A DNA stretch of 64,000 nucleotides, from NCBI GenBank assembly GCA_963771845.1, contig CAVYVC010000010.1, positions 62,001 to 126,000 on the forward strand, read 5' to 3'. A model generated the notes under the pieces. The model saw only the letters and a program-made list of their open reading frames with translations, was not told where the DNA came from and ran no database searches. The position numbers and the translations under genes were made by a program. Below, piece after piece: positions 27,565 to 36,409 of this stretch (position 1 is its first letter; the number at the start of each line of letters is the position of its first letter). This DNA comes from VAZQ01 sp963771845 (GTDB lineage Bacteria; Pseudomonadota; Alphaproteobacteria; Rhizobiales; Xanthobacteraceae).

Positions 27565-28566
27565 ATGCAAAAATGGATTATCGCAGCCTTGGCGACGGGA
27601 GCGCTTGCGTGGCCCGCGACGGCCTTGGCTCAGCAACCGATCATGCTGAAATTCAGCCATGTGGTTGCCCCCGATACGCCCAAGGGCAAGGGCGCGGAGA
27701 AATTCAAGCAGCTCGCGGAGAAATACACGGGCGGCAAGGTGAAGATCGATGTCTATCACAACTCGACTCTTTACAAGGACAAGGAGGAGCTCGAGGCGAT
27801 GCAGCTCGGCGCGGTCCAGATGCTCGCGCCCTCGAACTCCAAATTCGGCCCGATCGGCATCAGAGAGTTCGAGGTGTTCGATCTGCCTTACATTTTGCCC
27901 AATAAGACCGCGCTGCGCAAAGTCACGGATGGCCCGTTGGGCAAGCGCCTGCTCAAGCTGTTCGAGCCGAAAGGCATGGTCGGTCTTGCCTACTGGGATA
28001 ACGGCTTCAAGCTCATGAGCGCCAACAAGCCGTTGCGTGCGCCCGAGGACTACAAGGGGCTCAAATTCCGCATTCAGTCATCGAAGGTGCTGGAAGCGCA
28101 GTTCCGGGCGCTGGGGGCGATTCCCCAGGTCATGGCATTCTCCGAAGTCTATCAGGCGCTGCAAACCGGCGTCGTCGATGGGCAGGAGAACACCGCCTCG
28201 AACATGTATACGCAGAAGATGCACGAGGTGCAGAAATTCACCACGCTGACCGATCACGGCTATATCGGCTACGTCGTCGTGGCGAACAAAAAGTTCTGGG
28301 ACGGCTTGCCGGCTGACATCCGCGGCCAGCTCGAGCAGGCCATGTCGGAGGCAACCGCATTTGCCAACGACATCTCCGAGACAGAGAATGCCGATGGTCT
28401 CGAGGAGATGCGCAAATCCGGCAGGACGACCATCATCGTTCCGACCGCCGCCGAGAACGAAGCCATGCGCAAGGCGATGCAGCCGATCTATCAGGAAATG
28501 GCAGGCCGGCTCGGCAAACCCATCATTGATGAGTTCCTGAAAGAAACCCAGAGCATCACGAATTAA
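27565..28566 (+). CDS. TRAP transporter substrate-binding protein (DctP family), orphan
   Basis: This periplasmic receptor belongs to tripartite ATP-independent (Na+-coupled) carboxylate importers. The 333-aa protein has a signal peptide (IIAALATGALAWPATALAQ) and the DctP core: MLKFSHVVAPDTPKGKGAEK, the family helix RIQSSKVLEAQFRALGA with the carboxylate-binding Arg, and AFSEVYQALQTGVVDGQENT. It has a strong ribosome site (GAGAGGAAACG) and starts 32 bp after leuA, so it may be read through from it. The DctQ and DctM membrane subunits are absent from the window. Confidence 0.92.
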   Translation: MQKWIIAALATGALAWPATALAQQPIMLKFSHVVAPDTPKGKGAEKFKQLAEKYTGGKVKIDVYHNSTLYKDKEELEAMQLGAVQMLAPSNSKFGPIGIREFEVFDLPYILPNKTALRKVTDGPLGKRLLKLFEPKGMVGLAYWDNGFKLMSANKPLRAPEDYKGLKFRIQSSKVLEAQFRALGAIPQVMAFSEVYQALQTGVVDGQENTASNMYTQKMHEVQKFTTLTDHGYIGYVVVANKKFWDGLPADIRGQLEQAMSEATAFANDISETENADGLEEMRKSGRTTIIVPTAAENEAMRKAMQPIYQEMAGRLGKPIIDEFLKETQSITN

Positions 28567-28581
28567 CGCGCGTCGCGAATT

Positions 28582-28656
28582 GTAGCCCGCATGAGCGCTC
28601 GCCGGCGCTTCGCGCCGGTCGAGTGCACATGCGGGATGGGCGAAGCAATATCCGGG
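28582..28656. repeat. GTAGCCCGCATG-type palindromic repeat
   Basis: A copy of the repeat seen at 22060: it starts TGTAGCCCGCATGAG, has the inner inverted arms GGCGC TTC GCGCC, and ends AATATCCGGGG. It begins 15 bp after the DctP stop. Confidence 0.6.
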
Positions 28657-28823
28657 GACCTTGCCCTCAACCCATGACCGCGCAAGCTTGACTGCGCGCG
28701 CGCCGTGCCCACCATAACCGGACGACTCATAAATCGAGCTTGGTCGATACGGCTTGATTGATGTCCGCTATGCCGCGATAGCGACTAAATTCTCGCAGCG
28801 CAGCGATCTGACGCGATGGCCGA

Positions 28824-29400
28824 GTAGGCCCGGGGAATTTCACCCCGAGCCTCTCACAGATCCGGACTTGACACTCTCGCGTCATCCGGCTCGTGCCACC
28901 GCACGAAGGCTGCCGCCTTCCATTGAATATCGGGTTCCTCCCGTTGCCGGTTGACCCGATCTCAAAGGCGATGACCCACCCCCTTCGCTCCACGGGCATT
29001 ACCCCGCTTCAACACTACTACGAGGCAGTCCGCCCCTCTCCGGCGCATCAGTACTTTCGGCCTCGCGGTTGGAGCCGCTTGTGCCTTTTCCCTTAGCATC
29101 GCCGGCCAGGTTCTCACGTTCCGTACAAGAGCCAGATTGAGCTTCGCGCCGCCTCCATGCCGGATGCCGTTTGGGCAGTCTCAGGACATCCCCCAAACTT
29201 ATCCCAGAGGAATGGCAACCCCCCGGTTTTGACATCGTCTAATCCGCTTTCGACACGTCATCAGCGGTTCGCTTGCGCTCGCCTCTCTCAATCATACCTG
29301 CCGGAATCTCGTTCCGACTTTTCCGCAACGTTCACCACCATCGCTTTTGACAACAGCAGCTTGCGGTGGCTTGAGATCAACACCTGATTGCCGAACTCGA
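28824..29400 (-). mobile_element. Group II intron remnant lacking its reverse transcriptase
   Basis: Read on the minus strand, this segment carries group II intron RNA landmarks. There are domain I-III-like stretches (GCGAACCGCTGATGACGTGT, CAAAACCGGGGGGTTGCC, GTACGGAACGTGAGAACCTG, CCTCGTAGTAGTGTTGAAGC, GGAGCGAAGGGGGTGGGTCA). A domain V lies at 28859-28892 (GAGCCGGATGAC ... AAGTCCGGATC), followed by a domain VI-type hairpin ending CCTAC at 28824. The region between domain III-like sequence and domain V is only about 100 nt, so the intron-encoded protein has been deleted. The 5' boundary is uncertain (about 29400, or slightly beyond). The core sequence corresponds to introns common in Rhizobiales. 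Confidence 0.75.
28859..28892 (-). ncRNA. Group II intron domain V (remnant intron)
   Basis: This is a 34-nt hairpin on the minus strand. GAGCCGGAT pairs with AGTCCGGATC around a bulge, with an upper stem GACGCGAGAGTGTC. This is the canonical 34-nt form of the catalytic domain V, which holds the AGC-type triad region near its base (GAGCC here). Confidence 0.7.
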
Positions 29401-29465
29401 AGGACCTACCTTCATCTCTCGTACAGTTACGCATCGCCGTATGGACCGGCGTTACTCGTGACACA

Positions 29466-29497
29466 ATGCCACAACCGGTCGTGAGCAGGTGCAGCAA
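29466..29497. repeat. 32-nt 3'-flank repeat of COG2984 genes, copy A
   Basis: This 32-nt segment ends GAGCAGGTGCAGCAA and is closely similar to 36369-36400 and 37608-37639. Those copies lie 9 and 18 nt beyond the stop codons of minus-strand substrate-binding-protein genes. Copy A lies just beyond the 3' end of the group II intron that separates it from its gene (stop at 31468). Confidence 0.65.
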
Positions 29498-29535
29498 ACG
29501 AACGTGCGCTGCGCGGGACGCGGTAGGGACGCGAG

Positions 29536-30985
29536 TTACCTCGCGCCCCCCGCACAGAACCGTACGTGCGGCTTTCCCGCATACGGCTCCCACCTCGGGT
29601 GTGTGACGGCAAATCGATCGCTTGGCCAGGGATGAAGGATGATCGGTTTTGGAAGCCAGTCGTCCGCCAGCTGCGTCATCCGCGCCCACGTGATCCGCGC
29701 CTTCTGACTGCGACGCCGCAGCGTGCGCCGCCAGAGGTCGATCACGTGATGCCGGAACACACCCAGTGCTCGCGCATTGGTGGGCACTGCGTGATAGTTG
29801 AAGTAGCCGTTGACCACATACCACAGCCACTTTCCCTGAGCGGGAATTGGCTGATGCATGCGCCGCCACATCTCCTCTTTGAGCCTCTTGAGCTTCGCGC
29901 GCATGCGGTCCCGTCGGGTTTTCCGTTTGATCTGGAATTTGCCCGACCGAGTTTTGCCGCAGATGAAGGTGAAGCCCAGGAAGTTGAAGGTCTCCGGTTT
30001 GCCGAGCCCGCGCCGCTGGCGGCGTTCCGCCGCAAAGCGTCCGAACTCAATGAGCCGGGTCTTCTCGGGATGCAGTGTCAGCGCAAACTTCTTTAACCGC
30101 TCACGCATCTCGTCCAGGAAGCGCCGGGCGTCGCTGTCGTGCTGGAACCCGACGATGAAGTCGTCGGCGTAGCGCACGATGATCATGTCGCCCGTGACCT
30201 CACGCTGTCGCCAGCGGTTGGCCCAGAGGTCGAGCACGTAGTGCAGGTAGATGTTGGCCAGGAGCGGCGAGATCACCGCGCCTTGCCCCGTCCCTCTGTC
30301 ACTGACGGTCACCACCCCGTTTTCCATGACGCCCGCCTTGAGCCATTTCTGGATCAGGCGGATGATGCGCCGGTCGCCGATCCGATGCTCCAGGAAGCGG
30401 ATCAGCCATTCCTGGTTATCGTGTCGAAGAACGATCGGATGTCGGCGTCCAGTATGAAGCTCACCTTCTTGCTGTGGATTCCGACGCAGAGCGCGTCCAG
30501 CGCGTCATGCGTGCCGCGCCCTGGCCGGAACCCGTACGATATGCCGAGGAAGTCTTCCTCGTAAAGATCGCGTTCAGCAGCGCGACCACCGCCCGTTGGA
30601 CGATCTTGTCCTCCAGGGCCGCGACCGCGAGCGGGCGCTGCCGGCCGTCCGGCTTGGGTATGTAGACCCGCCGGCACGGCAGCGCCCGATACGCTCCCCG
30701 ATGGACCCGATCGTGCAAGTCCTCGAGATTGCGCTCGAGGTCTGCCTCGTAGTCCTTCCACGTCAGTCGATCCACGCCCGGAGCTGCGTCCTCCTTGAGT
30801 TCGTAGAACGCCTCTTCGAGCAGCTCGATGCTGATGTGGTGGAAGAGCGCGATGAACCTCTCCTTCTTCCTTTCCCTTGCGACTTTCCGTATGCGGTCCA
30901 GCGCCTGTGACACGCTTTCCCGGCTCTGCGCCCGGCACGTGCTTTGCTGGTCCGCATTCCCCTCGGTCCCCGCCCTTGGCTCCAC
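29536..30985 (-). pseudogene. ltrA: Group II intron reverse transcriptase/maturase, two frameshifts
   Basis: The intron-encoded protein splices and reverse-transcribes its intron. Three frames are needed. Residues from 30985 run through the N-terminal RT region (LDRIRKVARERKKERFIALFHH; RRVYIPKPDGRQRPLAV) to LLNAIF. The second frame resumes at YEEDFLGISYGFRPGRGTHDALD and runs to ADIRSFFDTI (break near 30555). The third resumes near 30420 and runs through GQGAVISPLLANIYLHYVLD, IVRYADDFIVGF (YADD catalytic box) and FNFLGFTF to the maturase domain (RTLRRRSQKARITWARM). It ends at 29536 inside the domain V/VI region. No HNH endonuclease is seen. Confidence 0.85.
29557..29589 (-). ncRNA. Group II intron domain V
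   Basis: The catalytic domain V hairpin on the minus strand is GAGCCGTATGCGG, then AAAG-type loop sequence, then CCGCACGTACGGTTC. It matches the conserved form GAGCCGTATG ... GTACGGTTC almost exactly. It overlaps the 3' end of the reverse transcriptase frame, as in related rhizobial introns. Confidence 0.85.
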
Positions 30986-31467
30986 CGGCTCCGCCGCGCT
31001 TGCCCACCGCAGATGCTTCCGCCGCGGGCTCGTTCGCTTTGTTCGCCGGCTTCACAGCTACTATGGCAGGGTCCGACTTCTCGTGTCCGTGCATCATCGG
31101 CTACGGCTCCTCGCCTTCCCGATGCGGACCACCGTACTCGGCACACAGCACGCCACGACGACGGCCAGACACGAGACCTCCCAGCTTCCGATGCGATCCC
31201 TTTGCACGTGATGTGGCCTTCGACCCCGGCAGGGCGTCAGCACCTCGCATAGCGGTGCCGCACATGTTGCCTTCGAGCGAATAGAAACTCTCGGCCCCTG
31301 CGATATCTGATCTTTCGTGGCTCAATCCCATACCCCATGCAATCGCTGTGTACGCTTCGCGACCACTGTCGCCAGTGGCCACGCAACACTCGCTACCAAG
31401 CGGACGCTACCCCTTACTTGGGCCGGACTTGCACCGGCTGGATCGCACCAGCTTGCGGCTGGCGCAC

Positions 31468-32430
31468 CTACTCGATCACCTCGTCGGCACGACCAAGCAG
31501 CATGGGCGGAAGGCTTAATCCAATCGACTTTGCTGTCCTGAGGTTGACGATCAGCCGGAATCGGGTTGGCAGTTCGGCCGGCAGATCAGATGGTTTCCTA
31601 CCCTTCAAGATCTTGTCTACGAGAGTCGCGCATTGGCGAGACAGCGCTCCAAGGTCGGCCGAATAGGATGCGAGTCCGCCTGCTTGGCAGAACAGAGAAT
31701 TCGGCGATACAGCAGGCAAGCGACGTTGCAAGGCGAGATCAGCGATCAACTTCTGGGGAAGCGCAGGATGGATGAGCAAAGCATCCGGTCTCCACTCCGC
31801 AAAACTCGCAAAATCGGCTTCGATCTCACTGGGTTCGCTGACTCGAAACGATTTTACTTCGATATTGCGCGTTTGGGCTGCAACCTGAACATGTTCAAGC
31901 AAGACCTCCCCGAAAAGAGAGGCGGCGTTCACGAACACCGCGACCCGCCGCGCAACAGGCAGCATCTCGGCAATAAGTTCGAGATTCTTTGCCGCGAGTT
32001 CGTCGCTCGCCGCACTAACGCCTGTCACGTTTCCGCCCGGCCGCGCGAGGTTGGCGATCAACCCGGTTGCCTCCAGATCTCCCCCAAAGACGATAATGGG
32101 CAACTCGGCTGTTGCTTTTTTGGCCGCAAGCCCGGCCGTCGTTGGATAAGCGACGATGATATCAACCCGGCTCCCGATCAGATCCGCCGCAAGGGACGCA
32201 AGAGCTGTCGGCTTGCCGTCGGCGGAACGAACAATCAACTCGATGCTTCGTCTCTCCTCATATCCGAAATCACGCAAACCCTCGCGAAGCCCCGAGATGA
32301 AGAGCGATGGATCGGGATATCCAAGAAGCATAACGCCAATCTTCGCGACCTTGCCTTGCTCGGCGAGGGCCGAGAACGGCAAGGCTGTGGCCGCGCCGCC
32401 GAGCAGCATGATGAATTCGCGCCGTTTCAC
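31468..32430 (-). CDS. ABC-type substrate-binding protein, COG2984 (TrpX-like) family
   Basis: This periplasmic binding protein (type I fold) has a twin-arginine-like leader (MKRREFIMLLGGAATALPFS). The 320-aa product has KVAKIGVMLLGYPDP after the signal, SRVDIIVAYPTTAGLAAKKAT, the hallmark ANLARPGGNVTGVSA, and a C-terminal LPAELPTRFRLIVNLRTAKSIGL ending GRADEVIE, which is typical of this very expanded rhizobial family. The ligand is unknown; no ABC permease is nearby. Its start overlaps the upstream paralogue by 4 bp. A group II intron begins directly after its TAG stop. Confidence 0.85.
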   Translation of the reverse strand: MKRREFIMLLGGAATALPFSALAEQGKVAKIGVMLLGYPDPSLFISGLREGLRDFGYEERRSIELIVRSADGKPTALASLAADLIGSRVDIIVAYPTTAGLAAKKATAELPIIVFGGDLEATGLIANLARPGGNVTGVSAASDELAAKNLELIAEMLPVARRVAVFVNAASLFGEVLLEHVQVAAQTRNIEVKSFRVSEPSEIEADFASFAEWRPDALLIHPALPQKLIADLALQRRLPAVSPNSLFCQAGGLASYSADLGALSRQCATLVDKILKGRKPSDLPAELPTRFRLIVNLRTAKSIGLSLPPMLLGRADEVIE

Positions 32431-33401
32431 TCGATCACCTTGTCGGCGCGCAGGACGAGCCCAGCGGGTATTTCGTGGCTTATCGCTTTAGCGGCCCCCA
32501 GATTGACCACCAACTCAAATCTTGTCGGCTGCTCGACGGGAAGCTCACCGGGCTTGGCGCCGCGCAGGACTTGAGCGAGCAGTCGCGCCAACTGACGGTA
32601 CCACTGAGTGATACGTGGGCCATAGCCTGCGAAGCCGCCTTCCTCCGCCATCTCTGGCCACTGGTACATCGCAGGCAAGCGTAATGCCGCGGCTCGTGCG
32701 ATCACAATTGGCGGTTGAAGAAAAATAGTGGCGTCGCAAGCACGTTGATTGCCTCGGCTCCAGAAGCACTTGCCTGGTTCATGGCTGGTGTTATCACCTC
32801 TGGCGTGGGTGCAGAAAAAACCGAAAACTCCATACCGCGCGTACGCGCGGTGTCTCTCAGGGCCTCCAGGTGCTGAGGCGTGGAGACGTTGGGATCGGCA
32901 AGCGCCGCGATGCGGCGAATGCCAGGTACTGCCTCCATTAGAATGTCCTGCCGCTTGCCGTCCAGTTCGGGCGCAAGCAGGCTGACACCCGTGGTATTGG
33001 CGCCTGGACGCCGGAGCGATTGCACCAACCCGTTTCCAACCAGGTCGTCGGATGTGGCCAGTATCGGAATCGTTTTTGTCGCTGCCTGTGCCGCGCGCGT
33101 GGCGACCGGCCCAGCACTGACGATTGCATCGGGTGCGGATTGAACAAGCGCCGCAGCCGCTGCGGAAACTTGTTCGTTGCGAATGTCGAAATCCACCCGC
33201 AATGACGGCGAGGTTTTGCCCGTCGATAAAGCCTGACATGCGCAATTCATCGAAGAATGCGATGTGAGCTGCCGCCTCACGTGGATTGCCGGTCAAGAAG
33301 CCGATACGGTAGGTACGGGCTTCTTGCGCAACGAGCAGCGGGGGCGTCACAAGGGATACCGTCGCGCCACCGAGAAGCGTGATGAACTCGCGCCGTCTCA
33401 T
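32427..33401 (-). pseudogene. COG2984-type substrate-binding protein with out-of-frame centre
   Basis: The frame 32427-33401 is open (324 codons) and has a good leader (MRRREFITLLGGATVSL, ribosome site GAGGAGAG) and a good C-terminus (EEGGFAGYGPRI ... GELPVEQPTRFELVVNLGAA). The middle ~165 residues are nonsense in this frame. The genuine middle (FDIRNEQVSAAAAALV, SLRRPGANTTGVSLLAPELD, NVLATPLFFFNRQL) lies in another frame between about 33190 and 32705. A one-base insertion near 33190 and a one-base loss near 32705 cancel out. As read, the protein could not fold as a binding protein. It is the first gene of a two-gene unit with 31468-32430. Confidence 0.8.
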
Positions 33402-33515
33402 GTGCTCTCCTCAAGCCGAGGCTCACACCCTATCACATCGTTGAAAAAGCCGTGTTGTGCATCACAGCATTTTGGCCGATCCGACTTTCCGCCGGACTTG
33501 GGGCACGGTGCCTAG

Positions 33516-34974
33516 TCGCACTGAGTCAGAAGATTTTCCGTCGATAGTGCATGAGAATCAGATATTTGTCGAGGTTCACTGGCCGGCGGAGGGCTGCGAT
33601 AAATCTCGAAAGAACGGAGGATAGTGCATCTCGATTTGCGCGTTTTGTGGAACAGCTGACGAGCGTGATCGGCCACGCCGACCGGGAGCGGCCGCTGAAT
33701 GATTACTGTGCCGGCCTTTTGGTCTCAGAAGGCCGCAGGAGCGTGGAGCCGATCGCGGCGGTGACGGCGCCGCACGAGACTTCGGTGCAGCATCAAAGAT
33801 TGCTGCACTTTGTTGCCAATGCGCCGTGGTCGGACGCGTCAATGTTGGCCAAAGTGCGCGAGCTGATCTTGCCGGTGATCGAGCGGCATGGACCGATTGA
33901 AGCCTGGATTGTCGACGATACGTCTTTTCCAAAGTGCGGCTCCAAATCGGTCGGCGTGCAGCATCAATATTGCGGCCAGCTTGGCAAGCAAGCGAATTGT
34001 CAGGTGGCAGTGACGTTGTCGATCGCCAATCATCACGCCAGCCTGCCGATCGCGTATCGGCTTTATCTGCCGCAGCAATGGGCTAAAAACGCTGCGCGCC
34101 GCAAGAAAGCGCGTATTCCCAAGGAGATCTCGTTCAAGACCAAACCGCAGATCGCCCTGGAGCAGATTGCGAAAGCCTTAGCGGCGGGGGTACCGCGCGG
34201 GGTGGTGCTCACAGATGCGAGCTACGGATCGAACTCAGGGTTTCGCACGGGCCTCAGTGCGCTGGGGCTCGAATACGTGGCAGCCATCATACCGACAATT
34301 ATGGTGCGTAGAGTAACCGATGATGGCGGGATGGGGCCGCGCTTGAGCGTGAAGAAGTTGGCACTCAGGCTGCCAGAAAAAGCTTGGTGCACGATCACCT
34401 GGCGGGAGGGAACTAACAAAAAGCTGCGCTCGCGCTTCGCCCGCGTTCAAGTGCGAACGGCGCCGATCAGGGGTGCCGCGGCACGAGGTGAAGAAACGCT
34501 TCTCATCGAATGGCCCAAGAGTGAGCGTGAGCCCACCAAATATTGGCTTGCCACCCTCGATAAGAACATTTCATTTCATGCGCTGGTCGATCGCGCAAAA
34601 ATGCGGTGGCGGATCGAGCGCGACTACCTGGAGCTCAAACAAGAGATCGGGCTCGGGCACTACGAGGGGCGGGGATGGCCGGGCTTCCACCATCACGCGA
34701 CGCTTTGCATCGCCGTTTACGGCTTCCTGATCTCCGAAAGGGAGACAATTCCCCCCTCAGGACCTCATTGCGCCCGGAGAGTCAAAAAACTTGCCATTCC
34801 CGATAGTTACCGACCCCGCGGCGCCGCCAATCCGGCCCCAACGCCACGTTCCCAACTCGATCGCTACGCTCCATCATCAGCTGATCGTCGCAATCGCAAG
34901 GATGCTGCCAAGATGCCCCTATTGTGCAACCCGATACAGAAGGAACATGCGTCTCAGGTTGTGACGCAGTAACA
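33516..34974 (+). mobile_element. IS701-like insertion sequence (1459 bp)
   Basis: The element is flanked by direct CTAG repeats (33512-33515 and 34975-34978), as expected for the 4-bp YTAR-type targets of the IS701 family. Its ends form imperfect inverted repeats (left TCGCACTGAGTCAGAAGAT, right end read inward TGTTACTGCGTCACAACCT). It contains one transposase gene that fills it almost completely. It lies between the paralogous binding-protein genes and the methionine-synthase-like gene. Confidence 0.75.
33551..34972 (+). CDS. IS701 family transposase
   Basis: This DDE transposase has 473 aa. It shows the first catalytic Asp in EAWIVDDTSFPKCGSKSVGV, the second in RGVVLTDASYGSNSGFRTGL, and the Glu in the conserved WRIERDYLELKQEIGLGHYEGR block, all in the order and spacing of IS701/ISXO8-like enzymes. 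The frame is intact, so the element may still be active. The TAA stop lies within the right terminal repeat. Confidence 0.88.
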   Translation: MRIRYLSRFTGRRRAAINLERTEDSASRFARFVEQLTSVIGHADRERPLNDYCAGLLVSEGRRSVEPIAAVTAPHETSVQHQRLLHFVANAPWSDASMLAKVRELILPVIERHGPIEAWIVDDTSFPKCGSKSVGVQHQYCGQLGKQANCQVAVTLSIANHHASLPIAYRLYLPQQWAKNAARRKKARIPKEISFKTKPQIALEQIAKALAAGVPRGVVLTDASYGSNSGFRTGLSALGLEYVAAIIPTIMVRRVTDDGGMGPRLSVKKLALRLPEKAWCTITWREGTNKKLRSRFARVQVRTAPIRGAAARGEETLLIEWPKSEREPTKYWLATLDKNISFHALVDRAKMRWRIERDYLELKQEIGLGHYEGRGWPGFHHHATLCIAVYGFLISERETIPPSGPHCARRVKKLAIPDSYRPRGAANPAPTPRSQLDRYAPSSADRRNRKDAAKMPLLCNPIQKEHASQVVTQ

Positions 34975-35075
34975 CTAGTCGGCTACCCTGAAACCTCCTT
35001 CCGCGGTAAAGGCACGCGGCTGTGCTCGTTTTTCGATTGGACTAATCCGCTCATTGTTGTGCCCATTGGGAGATC

Positions 35076-36275
35076 ATGAAGATGAAGCGCAGCGCGGAAC
35101 GTATTCTGACGACCCACGTCGGCAGCTTGCCGCGGCCGGACGATCTGATGGCGCTTTATCGGGATAATGCACCCGATGACAAGCTGCAGCCGCAACTACG
35201 CGCGGCTGTCGACAAGATTGTTCGCCGCCAGGCAGAGACCGGCATCGACATTGTCAATGACGGTGAGTTCGGCAAAGCAATGCGAAGCGCGATGGATTTC
35301 GGCGCATGGTGGTCCTACGTCTACCCCCGTCTCGCTGGCTTCGAACTTAGCGAGGAGCAGGCGAAGAAAGGCCGCGCGGCCTGGACTTACGGCAGCAAGG
35401 AGCGCAAGGAATTCGCGGAGTTCTACGCTGCCGAGGCGAGCGCGGCCGGGAGTGCTGCTCGACAGAGCGGTTCCAGCAGCGCGCAGCTCTACGGCCTCAG
35501 ATGCACGTCGCCAGTGAAGTATATCGGCCATGCCGCTATCGAGCGCGACATCGGCAACCTGGCCGCAGCGGCCCGCGCAACGGGCGTCGAAGAGGCGTTC
35601 ATGACGGCTGTGTCACCCGCGACACTGCAGATCCTGCCGAATGAGTATTACAAAAGCGCGGAGGACTACACCTGGGCATTAGCGGAAGCGATCCGCGAGG
35701 AATATAAGGCCATCGTCGATGCGGGCTTCATCCTCCAGATCGACGACCCGGCACTGGTCGACATATACGACTGGTGGTTCTCGATGAACGACGACATCGC
35801 CGGTTATCGTAAATGGGCAGCCTTCCAGGTCGAGGCGGTCAACCACGCGCTGGAAGGAATCCCGGAAGATCGCGTTCGTTTCCACATCTGCTGGGGCAGC
35901 TGGCACGGGCCACACCGGGGCGACGTTGAGCTTAAGGACGTGCTCGACCTGCTGCTTAAGGTGAAGGCGCAGGCCTATTCAGTGGAGGCCGGCAACGTGC
36001 GTCACGAACACGAATGGAAAGTGTGGCGGAGCACGAAACTGCCGGACGGCAAGGTCCTCATCCCCGGCGTTGTCAGCCATGCCACCAATGTCCTGGAGCA
36101 TCCGGAGTTAGTCGCAGACCGCATTGTTCGCATTGCCAGGATTGTCGGTCGTGAAAATGTTATTGCCAGTACCGATTGCGGGCTCGGCGGGCGAGTTCAC
36201 CCGCAAATTGCCTGGGCAAAGCTCGCCGCACTTGCAGAAGGCGCTAGATTCGCAACTAAGGAACTCTGGCACTAG
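35076..36275 (+). CDS. Cobalamin-independent methionine synthase-like (MetE C-terminal domain) protein
   Basis: The 399-aa protein corresponds to the catalytic C-terminal domain of MetE and stand-alone 'methionine synthase II' proteins. These are zinc methyltransferases acting on thiols. It shows ERILTTHVGSLPRPDDLM at the start, GIDIVNDGEFGK, a putative zinc His/Cys in RVRFHICWGSWHGPH, and the second Cys in VIASTDCGLGGRVHP near the end. The folate-binding N-terminal half of MetE is absent, so the methyl donor may differ. The real role (methionine synthesis or demethylation of another compound) is open. The start has GGGAG 5 nt upstream. It stands alone next to an IS. Confidence 0.85.
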   Translation: MKMKRSAERILTTHVGSLPRPDDLMALYRDNAPDDKLQPQLRAAVDKIVRRQAETGIDIVNDGEFGKAMRSAMDFGAWWSYVYPRLAGFELSEEQAKKGRAAWTYGSKERKEFAEFYAAEASAAGSAARQSGSSSAQLYGLRCTSPVKYIGHAAIERDIGNLAAAARATGVEEAFMTAVSPATLQILPNEYYKSAEDYTWALAEAIREEYKAIVDAGFILQIDDPALVDIYDWWFSMNDDIAGYRKWAAFQVEAVNHALEGIPEDRVRFHICWGSWHGPHRGDVELKDVLDLLLKVKAQAYSVEAGNVRHEHEWKVWRSTKLPDGKVLIPGVVSHATNVLEHPELVADRIVRIARIVGRENVIASTDCGLGGRVHPQIAWAKLAALAEGARFATKELWH

Positions 36276-36368
36276 CTCCAAAGGCGGCAGTGCAAAAGAC
36301 AGCCGGCCATTAGTCCGCTTCCCCTCCAACACTCTCCGTAATCGCGGACATTGCCGATCGGCGGCCTT

Positions 36369-36400
36369 GTGCCAAAAGCTGCCGTGAGCAGATGCAGCAA
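36369..36400. repeat. 32-nt 3'-flank repeat of COG2984 genes, copy B
   Basis: It begins GTGCCAAAAGC and ends GAGCAGATGCAGCAA. It lies 9 nt beyond the stop codon of the minus-strand binding-protein gene at 36410. Copies A (29466) and C (37608) have the same length and the same end. Confidence 0.6.
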
Positions 36401-36409
36401 CACTGCGTG

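Larger units (their letters stand above)
29523..31467 (-). mobile_element. Group II intron with broken reverse transcriptase
   Basis: On the minus strand the intron starts at 31467 with GTGCGCCAGCCGCAAGC and GGTGCAAGTCCGGCC, a classic 5' end (GUGCG). It ends near 29523 with domain V (29557-29589) and a domain VI hairpin (GGCGCGAGGTAACTCGCGTC) followed by CCTAC. Length is about 1.95 kb. The open frame in domain IV is broken, so it is immobile unless helped in trans. The 5' exon ends with the TAG stop codon of the substrate-binding-protein gene at 31468. The 3' exon is the 32-nt flank repeat region of that gene family. Confidence 0.85.

Noticed and set aside
28727..28999. 90-codon minus-strand frame beginning MPVERRGWVIAFE
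   Set aside because: It covers group II intron domain V and VI sequence. Such frames recur as false proteins wherever this intron type occurs.
29288..29869. 193-codon minus-strand frame
   Set aside because: It runs across the intron 3' end, the flank repeat and the second intron relic; no protein family fits.
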